Shown: piece after piece, positions 1 through 10,437 of the stretch
Layout: each line of letters opens with the position of its first letter
How positions within the stretch are numbered: position 1 is the stretch's first letter
Assembly: GCF_014646755.1 (NCBI RefSeq)
Contig: NZ_BMNW01000014.1
Location: 34,647-98,646 of the forward strand
Reading direction: 5' to 3'
DNA length: 64,000 nt
Source: Pseudomonas asuensis
GTDB lineage: Bacteria; Pseudomonadota; Gammaproteobacteria; Pseudomonadales; Pseudomonadaceae
The notes under the pieces: generated by a model
Seen by the model: the letters and a program-made list of their open reading frames with translations, nothing else
Database searches by the model: none
Told to the model about the DNA's origin: nothing
Made by a program: the position numbers and the translations under genes

Positions 1-494
1 GAGTTACGGTTCTACCCGCTCAGACACCCGCTAGTGAAGCCTTGGCGCTAAGCCCGGATGGTATCTTTTTGGCAAACGGCCCGGGTGACCCAGAGCCTTG
101 TGATTATGCAATCAAGGCTATTCAGGAAGTGCTCGAAACAGATATTCCTGTTTTTGGTATCTGCCTGGGGCATCAGCTTTTAGCGCTGGCGTCTGGAGCC
201 CGTACGGTGAAAATGCCTAACGGGCACCACGGTGCGAACCATCCTGTTCAAGACCTCGATACTGGGGTGGTGATGATCACCAGCCAGAACCACGGTTTTG
301 CTGTAGACGAGGCGACATTACCAGGTAATGTTCGCGCTACTCACAAGTCACTATTTGACGGCACTCTGCAAGGAATCGAACGTACCGACAAGGTTGCATT
401 CAGTTTTCAGGGGCACCCTGAGGCAAGCCCAGGACCGCATGATGTAGCGCCGCTGTTTGATCGCTTTATCAGTGCCATGGCGGAGCGGCGTTAA
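1..494 (+). CDS. carA: Carbamoyl-phosphate synthase small subunit, C-terminal part (5' end outside window)
   Basis: This is the glutaminase subunit of carbamoyl-phosphate synthetase, which splits glutamine and passes ammonia to CarB for pyrimidine and arginine synthesis. The reading frame is open from the window edge (first full codon at base 3), so only about the last 163 residues of a family of roughly 380 are present. They cover the class I amidotransferase domain: the nucleophile motif CLGHQ is near base 160 and the catalytic His/Glu lie in [10 protein letters not shown] near base 415. The stop is at 492-494 and leuE begins 3 bases later, so the two are probably co-transcribed, with carB following. 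Confidence 0.97.
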   Translation, partial: VTVLPAQTPASEALALSPDGIFLANGPGDPEPCDYAIKAIQEVLETDIPVFGICLGHQLLALASGARTVKMPNGHHGANHPVQDLDTGVVMITSQNHGFAVDEATLPGNVRATHKSLFDGTLQGIERTDKVAFSFQGHPEASPGPHDVAPLFDRFISAMAERR

Positions 495-497
495 TAG

Positions 498-1157
498 ATG
501 GCATGGTCGGAGTTGGGCATTACTGACCTTTGGACATATGTAGCGGGTGTAGTTTTTGTAGTGCTGCTACCTGGTCCCAACTCCCTCTTTGTACTGGTCT
601 CTTCTGCAAGGCGAGGCGTGGCTGCAGGTTATTGTGCAGCCTTTGGCGTGTTCTTTGGGGATGCATTGCTAATGACATTGTCGGCCCTGGGAGTCGCCTC
701 GCTTTTAAAGGCCGAGCCTTTGTTTTTTGTAGGGCTTAAATACCTGGGTGCCGCTTATCTGCTTTATCTGGGTATAGGCGTGCTGCGTGGAGCTTGGCAT
801 CAGTGGCGTTGTTCACTGCCGTCTACAGAGCAGCACTCTAAAAAAGAAGATACCGACAGGCCGTTTAGAAAAGCCCTTCTACTAAGCTTGTCGAACCCAA
901 AGGCCATTTTGTTCTTTGTGTCTTTCTTCATACAGTTCGTCGACCCTGGATATGCTCATCCTGGGTTGGCATTTGGGGTGCTCGGGCTGATTCTGGAAAT
1001 GGTCAGTGCGATATACCTCAGTTTCCTGATTTTTGCCGGTGTACGTCTGGCGGCTTGGTTCCGTCAGCGGCAGCGGCTCGCCGCCAGTGCCAATACTGGT
1101 GTCGGTGCATTGTTCGTTGGCTTCAGTGTGAAGCTGGCGACCGCAACTCTGACTTGA
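498..1157 (+). CDS. leuE: LysE/RhtB-family leucine exporter LeuE
   Basis: This is a 219-residue inner-membrane amino-acid exporter of the LysE/RhtB family. The family signature [11 protein letters not shown] lies at about residues 23-33, followed by several hydrophobic segments. The conserved [15 protein letters not shown] block at about 130-144 closely resembles E. coli LeuE (YeaS), which exports leucine and analogues. The ATG is 3 bases after the carA stop and carB begins 19 bases downstream, so the gene is embedded in the car operon, an arrangement also known in Pseudomonas. The family assignment is secure. Leucine as the physiological substrate is inferred from similarity. Confidence 0.85.
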   Translation: MAWSELGITDLWTYVAGVVFVVLLPGPNSLFVLVSSARRGVAAGYCAAFGVFFGDALLMTLSALGVASLLKAEPLFFVGLKYLGAAYLLYLGIGVLRGAWHQWRCSLPSTEQHSKKEDTDRPFRKALLLSLSNPKAILFFVSFFIQFVDPGYAHPGLAFGVLGLILEMVSAIYLSFLIFAGVRLAAWFRQRQRLAASANTGVGALFVGFSVKLATATLT

Positions 1158-1176
1158 TTACTGCAACGAGAATCCC

Positions 1177-4100
1177 ATGCCTAAGCGTACAGATATAAAG
1201 AGCATCTTGATCCTCGGTGCCGGCCCTATCGTTATCGGCCAGGCCTGCGAATTCGATTACTCCGGTGCCCAGGCCTGTAAGGCCCTGAAAGAAGAAGGTT
1301 TCCGCGTCATTCTGGTGAACTCCAACCCAGCCACCATCATGACTGATCCAGCCATGGCTGACGCAACCTATATCGAGCCTATCAAGTGGGCGACAGTAGC
1401 CAAGATCATCGAAAAAGAACGGCCCGATGCGCTGCTGCCAACGATGGGTGGTCAAACCGCGCTGAACTGCGCGCTGGATCTTGAGCGCCATGGGGTACTC
1501 GAGCAGTTTGGCGTCGAAATGATCGGTGCTAACGCTGATACCATCGACAAAGCCGAGGATCGCTCGCGTTTCGACAAGGCCATGCGCGCGATTGGTCTTG
1601 CATGCCCGCGCTCCGGTATTGCTCATAGCATGGAAGAAGCTTACGGCGTGCTGGAGCAGGTTGGTTTCCCCTGCATTATTCGCCCTTCCTTTACTATGGG
1701 GGGTAGCGGTGGCGGTATTGCCTATAACCGTGAAGAGTTCGAGGAAATCTGTGCTCGCGGTTTGGATCTTTCGCCGACTAAAGAGCTTCTGATCGACGAG
1801 TCTCTCATCGGTTGGAAAGAGTATGAAATGGAAGTGGTCCGCGATAAGAAGGACAACTGCATCATTGTATGCTCGATCGAAAATTTCGATCCAATGGGTG
1901 TGCATACCGGTGACTCCATTACAGTTGCACCGGCGCAGACACTGACCGATAAGGAATATCAGATCATGCGTAACGCCTCTCTCGCAGTGCTGCGTGAGAT
2001 TGGCGTGGAAACAGGCGGCTCCAACGTGCAGTTTGGTATCTGCCCTGATACGGGTCGCATGGTTGTCATCGAGATGAATCCTCGGGTTAGCCGCTCTTCA
2101 GCGTTGGCATCCAAAGCAACAGGCTTCCCCATTGCTAAGATCGCCGCCAAACTGGCCGTTGGCTACACATTGGACGAGCTGCAGAATGACATTACTGGTG
2201 GTCGTACACCGGCGTCTTTTGAGCCAGCTATCGACTACGTTGTAACCAAAATACCGCGCTTTGCCTTCGAGAAGTTTCCCAAAGCTGACGCCCGCCTGAC
2301 TACTCAGATGAAGTCAGTCGGCGAGGTTATGGCAATCGGCCGTACCTTCCAGGAGTCTGTGCAAAAAGCACTTCGTGGTCTTGAGGTTGGCGTAAATGGC
2401 TTCGATCCCAAGCTGAACCCGGAAGACCCCGAGGCCGATAGCATTCTCAAGCGAGAGCTTACAGTGCCTGGCGCCGACCGTATCTGGTACGTAGGAGATG
2501 CCTTCCGCCGCGGCCTGACCGTTGAGCGGGTATTTGAGCTGACCAAGATCGATCCGTGGTTCCTCGTGCAGATCGAAGACCTGATCAAGGAGGAAGAAAG
2601 GGTCAAGACTCTGGGGTTGGCAGACGTCGATCGCAACCTCATGTGGAAGCTCAAGCGCAAGGGCTTCTCTGACGCCCGCTTGGCCAAGTTGCTCGGTGTG
2701 ACTGAAAAGAGCCTGCGTCGTCATCGCTATAAGTTGAACGTACTGCCGGTGTACAAGCGTGTCGACACGTGTGCAGCAGAGTTCGCGACTGATACCGCTT
2801 ACATGTACTCCACTTATGAGGAGGAGTGTGAGGCTAATCCCTCTAGTCGTGACAAGATCATGGTGATCGGTGGCGGTCCTAACCGTATTGGGCAAGGCAT
2901 CGAATTTGACTATTGCTGTGTTCATGCCGCGCTGGCAATGCGTGAAGATGGTTATGAAACCATCATGATCAATTGCAACCCGGAAACCGTGTCGACTGAT
3001 TACGATACCTCTGATCGCTTGTATTTCGAGCCGGTTACGCTTGAGGATGTACTGGAAATCGTGCGTGTCGAGCAGCCTAAGGGGGTAATTGTTCAGTTCG
3101 GTGGGCAGACTCCATTGAAGCTGGCTCGTGCCTTGGAAGAAGCAGGTGTCCCGATTATTGGCACCAGTCCTGATGCAATCGATCGTGCTGAAGACCGTGA
3201 GCGCTTCCAGCAGATGATTGAACGCCTTAACCTGCGTCAGCCGCCGAACGCTACCGCTCGTAGTGAGGAAGAGGCAATTGCAGGTGCAAAACGTATCGGC
3301 TATCCGTTGGTGGTTCGCCCCTCTTATGTGTTGGGTGGACGTGCCATGGAGATCGTTTACGAAGAAGAAGAGCTTAAGCGCTACATGCGTGAAGCAGTGC
3401 AGGTATCGAACGATAGTCCTGTGTTGCTTGATCATTTCCTGAACTGCGCTATTGAAATAGATGTTGATGCAGTATGTGATGGCAAAGATGTTGTTATTGG
3501 CGCCATCATGCAGCACATTGAGCAGGCCGGTATCCATTCGGGCGACTCAGCCTGTTCTTTACCTCCGTACTCGCTGCCAGCACATATCCAGGATGAAATG
3601 CGCGAGCAGATCCGTAAGATGGCGCTCGAGCTGGGTGTCGTTGGGCTGATGAATGTGCAGTTGGCGCTTCAGGGTAATGATGTTTACGTGCTGGAAGTAA
3701 ACCCGCGCGCGTCTCGTACGGTGCCTTTCGTTTCCAAGTGCATCGGAGTTTCGCTGGCTAAAGTAGCGGCCCGGGTAATGGCAGGTAAAACCCTTGAAGA
3801 AATTGGGTTTACAAAAGAAATCATTCCGCCTTATTACAGCGTTAAAGAAGCAGTGTTCCCCTTTGCCAAGTTCCCGGGTGTCGACCCCCTTCTTGGCCCA
3901 GAGATGAAGTCTACTGGCGAGGTCATGGGCGTAGGTGACAGCTTTGCTGAGGCGTTCTCGAAGGCTCAGTTGGGCGCAAGTGAAATACTGCCTACTAGCG
4001 GCTGTGCCTTTATCAGTGTTCGTGATGACGATAAGCCCTTTGTGGCTGATGTGGCTCGTGAACTGGTTGCGCTTGGGTTTGAGGTTGTTGCTACGGCCGG

Positions 4101-4398
4101 TACCGCTCGTGTTATCGAAGAGGCTGGTCTGCCGGTTCGTCGTGTTAACAAGGTTACTGAAGGGCGCCCCCACGTCGTCGACATGATCAAAAACGATGAA
4201 ATTACGTTAGTGATCAACACGACAGAAGGTCGTCAGTCTATTGCTGACTCCTACTCGATTCGTCGTAATGCGCTTCAACATAAGATTTGCTGCACGACAA
4301 CGCTTGCAGGAGGCCAGGCGATTTGTGAAGCTTTGAAGTTTGGTGCAGAGAAAACTGTACGTCGGCTTCAAGATTTACACGCGGGAATTCAGGCATGA
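1177..4398 (+). CDS. carB: Carbamoyl-phosphate synthase large subunit
   Basis: This 1073-residue protein makes carbamoyl phosphate from ammonia, bicarbonate and two ATP, for arginine and pyrimidine synthesis. The sequence shows the typical internal duplication: two synthetase halves, each starting with a Rossmann-like GxGPxxIGQ motif (residues about 15-22 and again near 566-573 as [10 protein letters not shown]), each with ATP-grasp motifs such as [12 protein letters not shown] and [12 protein letters not shown]. The C-terminal roughly 140 residues form the MGS-like allosteric domain. The length is normal for the family. The stop overlaps the greA start as ATGA, which suggests translational coupling. 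Confidence 0.98.
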   Translation: MPKRTDIKSILILGAGPIVIGQACEFDYSGAQACKALKEEGFRVILVNSNPATIMTDPAMADATYIEPIKWATVAKIIEKERPDALLPTMGGQTALNCALDLERHGVLEQFGVEMIGANADTIDKAEDRSRFDKAMRAIGLACPRSGIAHSMEEAYGVLEQVGFPCIIRPSFTMGGSGGGIAYNREEFEEICARGLDLSPTKELLIDESLIGWKEYEMEVVRDKKDNCIIVCSIENFDPMGVHTGDSITVAPAQTLTDKEYQIMRNASLAVLREIGVETGGSNVQFGICPDTGRMVVIEMNPRVSRSSALASKATGFPIAKIAAKLAVGYTLDELQNDITGGRTPASFEPAIDYVVTKIPRFAFEKFPKADARLTTQMKSVGEVMAIGRTFQESVQKALRGLEVGVNGFDPKLNPEDPEADSILKRELTVPGADRIWYVGDAFRRGLTVERVFELTKIDPWFLVQIEDLIKEEERVKTLGLADVDRNLMWKLKRKGFSDARLAKLLGVTEKSLRRHRYKLNVLPVYKRVDTCAAEFATDTAYMYSTYEEECEANPSSRDKIMVIGGGPNRIGQGIEFDYCCVHAALAMREDGYETIMINCNPETVSTDYDTSDRLYFEPVTLEDVLEIVRVEQPKGVIVQFGGQTPLKLARALEEAGVPIIGTSPDAIDRAEDRERFQQMIERLNLRQPPNATARSEEEAIAGAKRIGYPLVVRPSYVLGGRAMEIVYEEEELKRYMREAVQVSNDSPVLLDHFLNCAIEIDVDAVCDGKDVVIGAIMQHIEQAGIHSGDSACSLPPYSLPAHIQDEMREQIRKMALELGVVGLMNVQLALQGNDVYVLEVNPRASRTVPFVSKCIGVSLAKVAARVMAGKTLEEIGFTKEIIPPYYSVKEAVFPFAKFPGVDPLLGPEMKSTGEVMGVGDSFAEAFSKAQLGASEILPTSGCAFISVRDDDKPFVADVARELVALGFEVVATAGTARVIEEAGLPVRRVNKVTEGRPHVVDMIKNDEITLVINTTEGRQSIADSYSIRRNALQHKICCTTTLAGGQAICEALKFGAEKTVRRLQDLHAGIQA

Positions 4399-4871
4399 AC
4401 AAGTATCCTATGACAATCCAGGGCGCTCGCGCCCTGGAAGAAGAGCTCAAGCATCTCAAAACAGAGCTTCGTCCTCAAATTACCCAGGCTATTGCTGAGG
4501 CGCGTGAGTTGGGCGACCTAAAAGAAAACGCCGAATATCATGCTGCTCGTGAGCAGCAGGGTATGGTGGAAGCGCGCATTCGCGATATTGAGGGACGTCT
4601 CTCTAATGCCCAGGTTATTGATATTTCTACTATTCCTCGCTCGGGCAAGGTAATTTTTGGCACGACCGTAGAGATTGTAAATGTTGATACAGATGAGTCG
4701 GTAACGTATCAAATCGTCGGGGACGACGAGGCGGATATAAAATCGGGCAAGATATCGGTGAGCTCTCCGATTGCCCGTGCATTAATTGGTAAGCAAGAAG
4801 GCGATGTGGTGATCGTAAAGACGCCCGGCGGGGATGTTGAATACGAAATTGTCGAGGTACGCCACATCTAA
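4395..4871 (+). CDS. greA: Transcription elongation factor GreA
   Basis: GreA (158 residues) enters the RNA polymerase secondary channel and stimulates cleavage of backtracked transcripts. The N-terminal antiparallel coiled coil (about residues 8-75) carries the acidic tip in the conserved [11 protein letters not shown] stretch. The FKBP-like C-terminal domain includes [14 protein letters not shown] at about 128-141. The start codon overlaps the carB stop (ATGA), so translation is probably coupled. A hairpin follows about 20 bases after the stop. Length and motifs are standard. Confidence 0.97.
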   Translation: MNKYPMTIQGARALEEELKHLKTELRPQITQAIAEARELGDLKENAEYHAAREQQGMVEARIRDIEGRLSNAQVIDISTIPRSGKVIFGTTVEIVNVDTDESVTYQIVGDDEADIKSGKISVSSPIARALIGKQEGDVVIVKTPGGDVEYEIVEVRHI

Positions 4872-4891
4872 GACCTTAGGTAGCTGGCTCC

Positions 4892-4920
4892 CCAATCGCT
4901 GTCTCAAAGGCAGCGATTGG
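4892..4920 (+). terminator. Hairpin after greA, possible terminator
   Basis: A perfect 10-bp inverted repeat, CCAATCGCTG and CAGCGATTGG, encloses a 9-base loop 21 bases after greA. No T-run follows, so it is not a classic intrinsic terminator. It lies between the convergent genes greA and yhbY and could end either transcript or only protect the greA 3' end. Confidence 0.45.
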
Positions 4921-5062
4921 ATGCAGCTAAATAGGGCATTGATAAATAGCTTGCCAGAGGAGCTCTTAAAATAAGGGGCTTGGCTTTGAGGTAGGCTGAC
5001 TTTCCTTCGCCAGCAAGCAGCAAGGTCGCTATCTGTATGCTCGCCCGGTGTGCTTGTAGATG

Positions 5063-5374
5063 TTACAGGCTGTGGCGGACTACATTTGAAAGCGAGCGAT
5101 TTTGCGGCTGAGCCTTGCGGTAGATAAGCGCCATCTTGCCGATGGTCTGGATCAGCTCACATTTGGCCGATTGGCAAAGCTCTTCCATCAGAACTCGCCG
5201 ATCTTCACGCTCGCTGAGACTGAATTTGACCTTAATGAGTTCATGATCATTAAGTGCTCGCTCAAGCTCACCCAGTACGCCTTCAGTAAGACCATTTTCG
5301 CCAACTATTAATACAGGCTTTAAATGGTGCCCAATAGATTTGAATTGCTTTTTCTGCTCTTGATTGAGAGCCAT
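5063..5374 (-). CDS. yhbY: Ribosome-assembly RNA-binding protein YhbY (CRM domain)
   Basis: This 103-residue protein is a single-domain CRM RNA-binding protein. YhbY associates with pre-50S subunits and is thought to assist 23S rRNA maturation. The family pattern is clear: an N-terminal basic helix (KKQFKSIGHHLKPV), the loop GENGLTEGV at about 26-34, and the strand HELIKVKF at about 43-50. The C-terminal tail of about 15 residues is slightly longer than the minimal domain. The gene is transcribed away from rlmE/ftsH, as in other pseudomonads, and converges on greA. Confidence 0.93.
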   Translation of the reverse strand: MALNQEQKKQFKSIGHHLKPVLIVGENGLTEGVLGELERALNDHELIKVKFSLSEREDRRVLMEELCQSAKCELIQTIGKMALIYRKAQPQNRSLSNVVRHSL

Positions 5375-5451
5375 AATTAAATCCCAGAGAAAAAGGCATC
5401 TATTGTACCCTAGCTACTAGGTATAGCCCATATGGACAAGATGAGGTAAAC

Positions 5452-6078
5452 GCGGCTTGATCAAAAAAGAGTCAGCGTTGGCCCAAAGAGTATTTAAATG
5501 ACCATTCTGCAAAGCTAGCGCAGAACGGCTATCGCTCTCTTGGCTATTTGGAATTATAAGGGCTGAATCGTTTCTTGCAGTCTGGTATGACTATTATTGG
5601 CCTGCATGCAGCACTAGGTTGTTGAGCGTTGAGCGTTGAGCGTTGAGCGTAGGGCGTGGCGGGGTATTAGTATGGTTGTTTCCGATATCTTGCTAGTGAA
5701 AACCTTGCTGCCATCGAGTTTTCAGGTAGCTTCACTTGGGACGAAGTTTTGAGTCGATTATCAAAGCAATCAGGTAAGGCTCCCGTTGGCCTTGTTATTT
5801 CTGAAGTAGCCCCCAATATGATTGGGATAAGTACAATATATTGGTCAAAACCAATATATCTCTATGGGCTAGTGCTTGCTTTTGCGCAGCGTGTGCTGCG
5901 TCCGACCAGCGGGTTTTTAATCAAAATATTTCAAAATGAAGGGTTTGGCAGTTACCTGAAGCTGGCGCAGAGGGATTTCGAAAAAGCCCTCATGTGCAAA
6001 CGCTCGGCATCTCAAGAACGGTTTCGTGAGCAATATTTGCTAGCGTGAGGCTTTAAAGGTAATGCGGCCAGATGCAAC
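5452..6078 (+). pseudogene. rlmE: Decayed rlmE (ftsJ), 23S rRNA Um2552 methyltransferase
   Basis: The region between yhbY and ftsH, where pseudomonads keep rlmE, contains recognisable but broken RlmE sequence. From 5461 the frame reads SKKSQRWPKEYLN and AQNGYRS, matching the RlmE N-terminus, but has in-frame stops at 5458-5460 (probably a former Arg codon), 5557-5559 and 5623-5625. The SAM-binding motif DLGAAPGG has decayed to GLHAALGC. A TTGAGCG repeat tract then shifts the frame: VVSDIL (about 5675) is in a second frame. The first frame resumes at FSGSFT (5719). From 5749 it is open for 99 codons and keeps VISEVAPNM, FLIKIFQNEGF and REQYLL near the C-terminus. A further stop at 6046-6048 precedes GFKG, the usual tail. 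It cannot encode an active enzyme. Confidence 0.88.
5622..5649. repeat. Four tandem copies of a 7-bp unit (TTGAGCG)
   Basis: Four perfect head-to-tail copies of TTGAGCG lie inside the rlmE remnant, just after the decayed SAM-binding motif. The 28-base tract adds stop codons and sits where the remnant changes frame. It looks like replication slippage in sequence no longer under selection. Confidence 0.9.
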
Positions 6079-6242
6079 GGCAGACTCTTCCTAAAGTCTC
6101 AGCTAAAGTGAGAAGAGCAACGGATCTCATAAAGGGTTACAGACGGCCGCTGCTCAACGTTAGCGTTGTGTAGTAACTTACCGGCCAATAGCCGGTTTCG
6201 ATACGAACGGTTCCAGGCGAAGCCGGCTCAGAGGGTAGTCAA

Positions 6243-8162
6243 TTGAACGATATGGCAAAGAATCTGATTCTATGGCTCATCATTGCGGCTGTATTAGTCA
6301 CAGTGATGAATAATTTCTCCAGCCCCAATGAGCCGCAAACGCTCAATTATTCTGACTTCATTCAGCAAGTGAAAGATGGTCAGGTAGAGCGTGTGACTGT
6401 CGATGGTTATGTCATCACGGGAAAACATCGTGGTGGAGATACTTTCAAGACGGTTCGGCCTGCTATTCAGGACAATGGTCTGATTGGCGATCTGGTTAAT
6501 AATAATGTGGTTGTCGAAGGCAAGATGCCTGAACAGCAGAGCATCTGGACGCAGCTATTAGTAGCAAGCTTCCCGATTCTGGTGATTATTGCTGTCTTCA
6601 TGTTCTTTATGAGGCAGATGCAGGGTGGCGCAGGTGGCCGTGGTGGTCCGATGAGCTTTGGTAAAAGCAAGGCGCGACTACTTTCTGAAGATCAGGTTCG
6701 AACAACCTTCGCAGACGTTGCTGGGTGTGACGAAGCGAAAGAAGAAGTAACCGAGTTAGTAGAGTTTTTGCGTGATCCGGGTAAGTTCCAGCGTCTGGGT
6801 GGCCGTATTCCGCGCGGCGTACTCATGGCTGGTCCGCCCGGTACAGGTAAAACCCTACTGGCAAAAGCTGTCGCCGGTGAGGCTAAGGTACCTTTCTTCA
6901 CAATTTCTGGTTCAGATTTTGTTGAGATGTTCGTAGGTGTTGGTGCTAGCCGTGTACGTGACATGTTTGACCAGGCAAAGAAGCATGCACCTTGCATCAT
7001 CTTTATCGATGAGATCGATGCGGTTGGTCGTCATCGTGGCGCTGGTATGGGGGGTGGTCATGATGAGCGTGAGCAGACCCTAAACCAGTTACTGGTTGAG
7101 ATGGACGGTTTTGAAATGAATGACGGTATTATCGTCATTGCCGCTACTAACCGTCCTGATGTACTGGATCCTGCGCTTTTGCGTCCGGGTCGCTTTGATC
7201 GTCAGGTTGTAGTAGGGCTGCCGGATATTCGTGGTCGTGAGCAAATCCTCAAGGTCCACATGCGTAAAGTGCCCATGGGGGATCGAGTTGATGCGGGTGT
7301 TATCGCGCGTGGTACTCCAGGTTTCTCAGGTGCAGACCTTGCTAACCTGGTAAACGAAGCCTCCTTATTTGCTGCACGCTCTAACAAGCGTACTGTAGAT
7401 ATGCGCGAGTTTGAGCTCGCTAAAGACAAAATCATGATGGGCGCAGAGCGCAAGACCATGGTTATGTCTGAAAAGGAAAAGCGCAACACGGCCTATCATG
7501 AGGCTGGGCACGCTATTGTGGGTCGCTTGGTGCCTGAGCATGACCCGGTCTACAAGGTTTCTATTATTCCGCGTGGACGTGCCTTGGGTGTAACCATGTT
7601 CCTTCCTGAGGAGGATCGTTACAGTCTGTCCAAGCGTGCACTAGAAAGCCAGATCTGCTCGCTCTTTGGTGGTCGTATTGCTGAAGAAATGACGTTAGGC
7701 TTCGAAGGCGTTACGACGGGTGCCTCGAATGACATCATGCGTGCGACGCAACTGGCTCGTAACATGGTCACCAAGTGGGGCCTGTCAGAAAAATTAGGTC
7801 CATTGCTATATGGTGAGGAAGAAAATGAAAGCTTCCTTGGTCGAGGGGCAGGTGGTGCTAGCGGCAGCATGTCTGGCGAGACAGCTAAAGAGATCGACTC
7901 GGAAATTCGTCGGATTATCAATGACTGCTATACCACGGCTAAGCGTCTGCTAGACGAAAATCGTGACAAGCTAGAGATGATGGCTGATGCCCTAATGCAG
8001 TACGAGACGATTGATGCCGACCAGATCGACGACATCATGGCAGGGCGGGTGCCTAGAGAGCCGCGTGATTGGCAGGACGGCTCAGGACCTACTGGTACAA
8101 GTGCTACCCAGGGAGGTGGTCATCCTGATACCCCTATAGGTGGGCCAGCAGGCGAGCACTGA
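6243..8162 (+). CDS. ftsH: ATP-dependent zinc metalloprotease FtsH
   Basis: This is the membrane-anchored AAA+ protease that degrades short-lived and misfolded membrane and cytoplasmic proteins (639 residues). Two transmembrane segments (about 6-23 and 104-124) flank a periplasmic domain. The AAA module has Walker A GPPGTGKT at 197-204, Walker [12 protein letters not shown] and the second region of homology. The zinc site HEAGH is at 419-423. The TTG start is chosen because GAGGG (6231-6235) lies 7 bases upstream and the predicted N-terminus [11 protein letters not shown] matches Pseudomonas FtsH. The next ATG (6252) has a poorly placed site. In relatives rlmE directly precedes ftsH; here it is a pseudogene. 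Confidence 0.97.
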   Translation: MNDMAKNLILWLIIAAVLVTVMNNFSSPNEPQTLNYSDFIQQVKDGQVERVTVDGYVITGKHRGGDTFKTVRPAIQDNGLIGDLVNNNVVVEGKMPEQQSIWTQLLVASFPILVIIAVFMFFMRQMQGGAGGRGGPMSFGKSKARLLSEDQVRTTFADVAGCDEAKEEVTELVEFLRDPGKFQRLGGRIPRGVLMAGPPGTGKTLLAKAVAGEAKVPFFTISGSDFVEMFVGVGASRVRDMFDQAKKHAPCIIFIDEIDAVGRHRGAGMGGGHDEREQTLNQLLVEMDGFEMNDGIIVIAATNRPDVLDPALLRPGRFDRQVVVGLPDIRGREQILKVHMRKVPMGDRVDAGVIARGTPGFSGADLANLVNEASLFAARSNKRTVDMREFELAKDKIMMGAERKTMVMSEKEKRNTAYHEAGHAIVGRLVPEHDPVYKVSIIPRGRALGVTMFLPEEDRYSLSKRALESQICSLFGGRIAEEMTLGFEGVTTGASNDIMRATQLARNMVTKWGLSEKLGPLLYGEEENESFLGRGAGGASGSMSGETAKEIDSEIRRIINDCYTTAKRLLDENRDKLEMMADALMQYETIDADQIDDIMAGRVPREPRDWQDGSGPTGTSATQGGGHPDTPIGGPAGEH

Positions 8163-8169
8163 TACCCTC

Positions 8170-9018
8170 ATGATTCCTGGTTCGACTCAAACCCGACTGC
8201 TTTGCGGCAGTCGGGTTCTTGATTTATCACGTCCCCATGTCATGGGGATTCTTAATGTTACTCCTGATTCCTTTTCTGACGGTGGCCAATTCAATACCTT
8301 AGACAAAGCGCTGTTTCGTGCGCGTGATCTGGTAATGGCTGGTGCCACGCTTATCGATATCGGTGGAGAGTCAACTCGTCCTGGCGCTCCCCGTGTCGCT
8401 CTCGATGAAGAGTTGCAGCGGGTAGTGCCTGTAGTTGAGGCGTTATCTAAAAGACTCGATGTTGTCATCTCGGTTGATACGTCATCTCCTCAGGTAATTT
8501 GCGAGTGTGCAAAAGTAGGCGCAGGGCTTATTAATGATGTGCGCGCCTTGCGCCGTCCGGGCGCGCTTGAGGCTGCAGCTGCGGCAGGCCTGCCTGTATG
8601 TCTAATGCACATGCAAGGCGAGCCCGATACGATGCAGCAAGCTCCCCAATATGAAGACATTGTTGCTGACGTAATTGCGTTTTTAAGTGAGCGCATAGCT
8701 GCCTGTGAAAGTGCAGGCATTGCGCGTGATCAGCTTATTCTTGATCCTGGCTTTGGGTTTGCTAAAACCCTTGAGCACAATTTGGTGCTGTTCAAGCGTA
8801 TGCCTGAGTTATTTAGGCTGGCACTACCGCTATTGGTCGGTGTTTCCCGTAAAAGCATGATTGGGACTGTCTTGAATAAGCCCGTCGATGAACGCTTATA
8901 CGGTAGTCTCGCCTTGGCTGCGCTAGCAGTCGCTAAGGGGGCCAGTATCATTCGAGTGCATGATGTAGAGCAGACGGTAGACGTTATAAAAATGATAGCT
9001 GCAGTAGAGCAGGCTTGA
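8170..9018 (+). CDS. folP: Dihydropteroate synthase
   Basis: FolP condenses p-aminobenzoate with hydroxymethyl-dihydropterin diphosphate in folate synthesis and is the sulfonamide target. The protein has 282 residues with the family signature MGILNVTPDSFSDGG near the N-terminus, DIGGESTRPGA at about 60-70, and the C-terminal VGVSRKSMIG motif. I use the ATG at 8170, 7 bases after the ftsH stop. A GTG at 8140 would overlap ftsH by 23 bases and add residues not expected for the family. glmM follows 15 bases downstream, so ftsH-folP-glmM read as one unit. Confidence 0.96.
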   Translation: MIPGSTQTRLLCGSRVLDLSRPHVMGILNVTPDSFSDGGQFNTLDKALFRARDLVMAGATLIDIGGESTRPGAPRVALDEELQRVVPVVEALSKRLDVVISVDTSSPQVICECAKVGAGLINDVRALRRPGALEAAAAAGLPVCLMHMQGEPDTMQQAPQYEDIVADVIAFLSERIAACESAGIARDQLILDPGFGFAKTLEHNLVLFKRMPELFRLALPLLVGVSRKSMIGTVLNKPVDERLYGSLALAALAVAKGASIIRVHDVEQTVDVIKMIAAVEQA

Positions 9019-9033
9019 AACAAGGCGAGAGTA

Positions 9034-10371
9034 ATGGCTAGAAAGTACTTTGGAACAGATGGAATTCGTGGGCGCGTAGGTGAGTATCCGATTACACCTG
9101 ACTTTATGCTAAAGCTTGGGTGGGCGGCCGGTATTGCCTTTCGTAGCCAAGGTATCTGTCGAGTTCTAGTAGGTAAGGATACGCGTAACTCTGGCTATAT
9201 GTTCGAATCTGCTCTTGAGGCTGGGCTTTCTGCAGCTGGCGCTGATGTCATGCTACTAGGCCCTATGCCTACACCCGGCATTGCCTATCTGACGCGTACT
9301 TTCCAGGCTAACGCCGGTATTGTGATCAGTGCATCTCATAATCCTTTTTACGATAACGGCATCAAGTTTTTCTCGGGACTGGGTACCAAGCTGCCGGATG
9401 AAGTGGAGTTGATGATTGAGGAGTTGCTAGATCAACCTATGACGGTTGTGGAGTCTGCTCGTATCGGCAAGGTATCCCGCATCAATGATGCCGCAGGCCG
9501 TTACATAGAATTTTGTAAAAGCAGCGTGCCGAGCGGCACTAGCTTTGCTGGTATGCGAATCGTAGTCGATTGTGCTCATGGCGCTACCTATAAGATTGCT
9601 CCTAGTGTCTTCCGGGAATTAGGGGCTCAGGTTACTGTTATCGGCGCTCAGCCTGACGGACTCAATATCAACAAAAACTGCGGTTCTACTCATCTGGGAG
9701 AGTTGCAGAAAGCTGTGCGTGATCAGCATGCTGATTTAGGTATTGCATTTGATGGTGATGGTGATCGTGTATTAATGGTTGATCATACCGGCGCAATTGT
9801 TGATGGGGATGAGCTTCTATTTTTGATCGCTAAGGATTTAAAAGGCCGTAATCGCCTTGAAGGTGGCGTTGTAGGCACTCAGATGAGCAACCTCGGGCTA
9901 GAGTTAGGTCTGGCTGAGCTGGGAGTTCCATTTACCAGGGCCAAGGTGGGTGACCGCTACGTGATGGCCGAGTTAATAGGACGGAAATGGACACTGGGTG
10001 GCGAAAGCTCCGGTCATATTGTGTGCTGCCAGTACACTACGACAGGCGATGCCATTATTTCTGCGCTACAGGTCTTAATGGCGTTGAGGCGTGCCGGGCA
10101 AACATTGGCGGAGGCGCGTAAAGGGCTCAAGAAGTACCCGCAAGTTCTCATCAATGTACGTTACTCCGGAGAAGTCGACCCTTTGGTTCACCCGGACGTA
10201 CAAAAAGCTTGCACGTCGGTGACTGAACAAATGGCCGGTAAGGGGCGCGTTTTATTACGCAAATCTGGAACCGAGCCTCTTGTTCGTGTGATGGTCGAAG
10301 GCAGTGATGAGCGTCAGGTCCACAAGCATGCAGAAGCTTTGGCTAAGCTGGTCAGCGAGGTATGTGCTTGA
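9034..10371 (+). CDS. glmM: Phosphoglucosamine mutase
   Basis: GlmM converts glucosamine-6-phosphate to glucosamine-1-phosphate, the step leading to UDP-GlcNAc for peptidoglycan and LPS. The 445-residue protein contains FGTDGIRG at the N-terminus, the phosphoserine loop ISASHNP with the serine at residue 101, the Mg-binding loop DGDGDR at about 239-244, the sugar-binding GGESSGH and the phosphate-binding [12 protein letters not shown] near the C-terminus. All key residues and the length are normal. The position between folP and tpiA is conserved in Pseudomonas. Confidence 0.97.
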   Translation: MARKYFGTDGIRGRVGEYPITPDFMLKLGWAAGIAFRSQGICRVLVGKDTRNSGYMFESALEAGLSAAGADVMLLGPMPTPGIAYLTRTFQANAGIVISASHNPFYDNGIKFFSGLGTKLPDEVELMIEELLDQPMTVVESARIGKVSRINDAAGRYIEFCKSSVPSGTSFAGMRIVVDCAHGATYKIAPSVFRELGAQVTVIGAQPDGLNINKNCGSTHLGELQKAVRDQHADLGIAFDGDGDRVLMVDHTGAIVDGDELLFLIAKDLKGRNRLEGGVVGTQMSNLGLELGLAELGVPFTRAKVGDRYVMAELIGRKWTLGGESSGHIVCCQYTTTGDAIISALQVLMALRRAGQTLAEARKGLKKYPQVLINVRYSGEVDPLVHPDVQKACTSVTEQMAGKGRVLLRKSGTEPLVRVMVEGSDERQVHKHAEALAKLVSEVCA

Positions 10372-10437
10372 TTTGGCTTGTCAAAGCAAAAAATCTTAGA
10401 TAATATCTGCGCCCACTTCGCTTACTGAGGCATTAGC

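Noticed and set aside
1123..1905. Open frame of 260 codons on the minus strand across leuE and carB
   Set aside because: No recognisable domain, and it overlaps two real genes.
2314..3537. Open frame of 407 codons on the minus strand inside carB
   Set aside because: It lies wholly antisense to the intact carB, has no family motif and no ribosome binding site. It is a by-product of codon bias.
6156..6196. Two short hairpins upstream of ftsH (CAACG/CGTTG and ACCGGC/GCCGGT)
   Set aside because: Stems of 5-6 bp without T-runs are expected by chance in this much sequence.
8140..8169. GTG start for folP giving 292 residues
   Set aside because: It overlaps the ftsH end by 23 bases and adds residues not seen in the family; the ATG at 8170 fits better.
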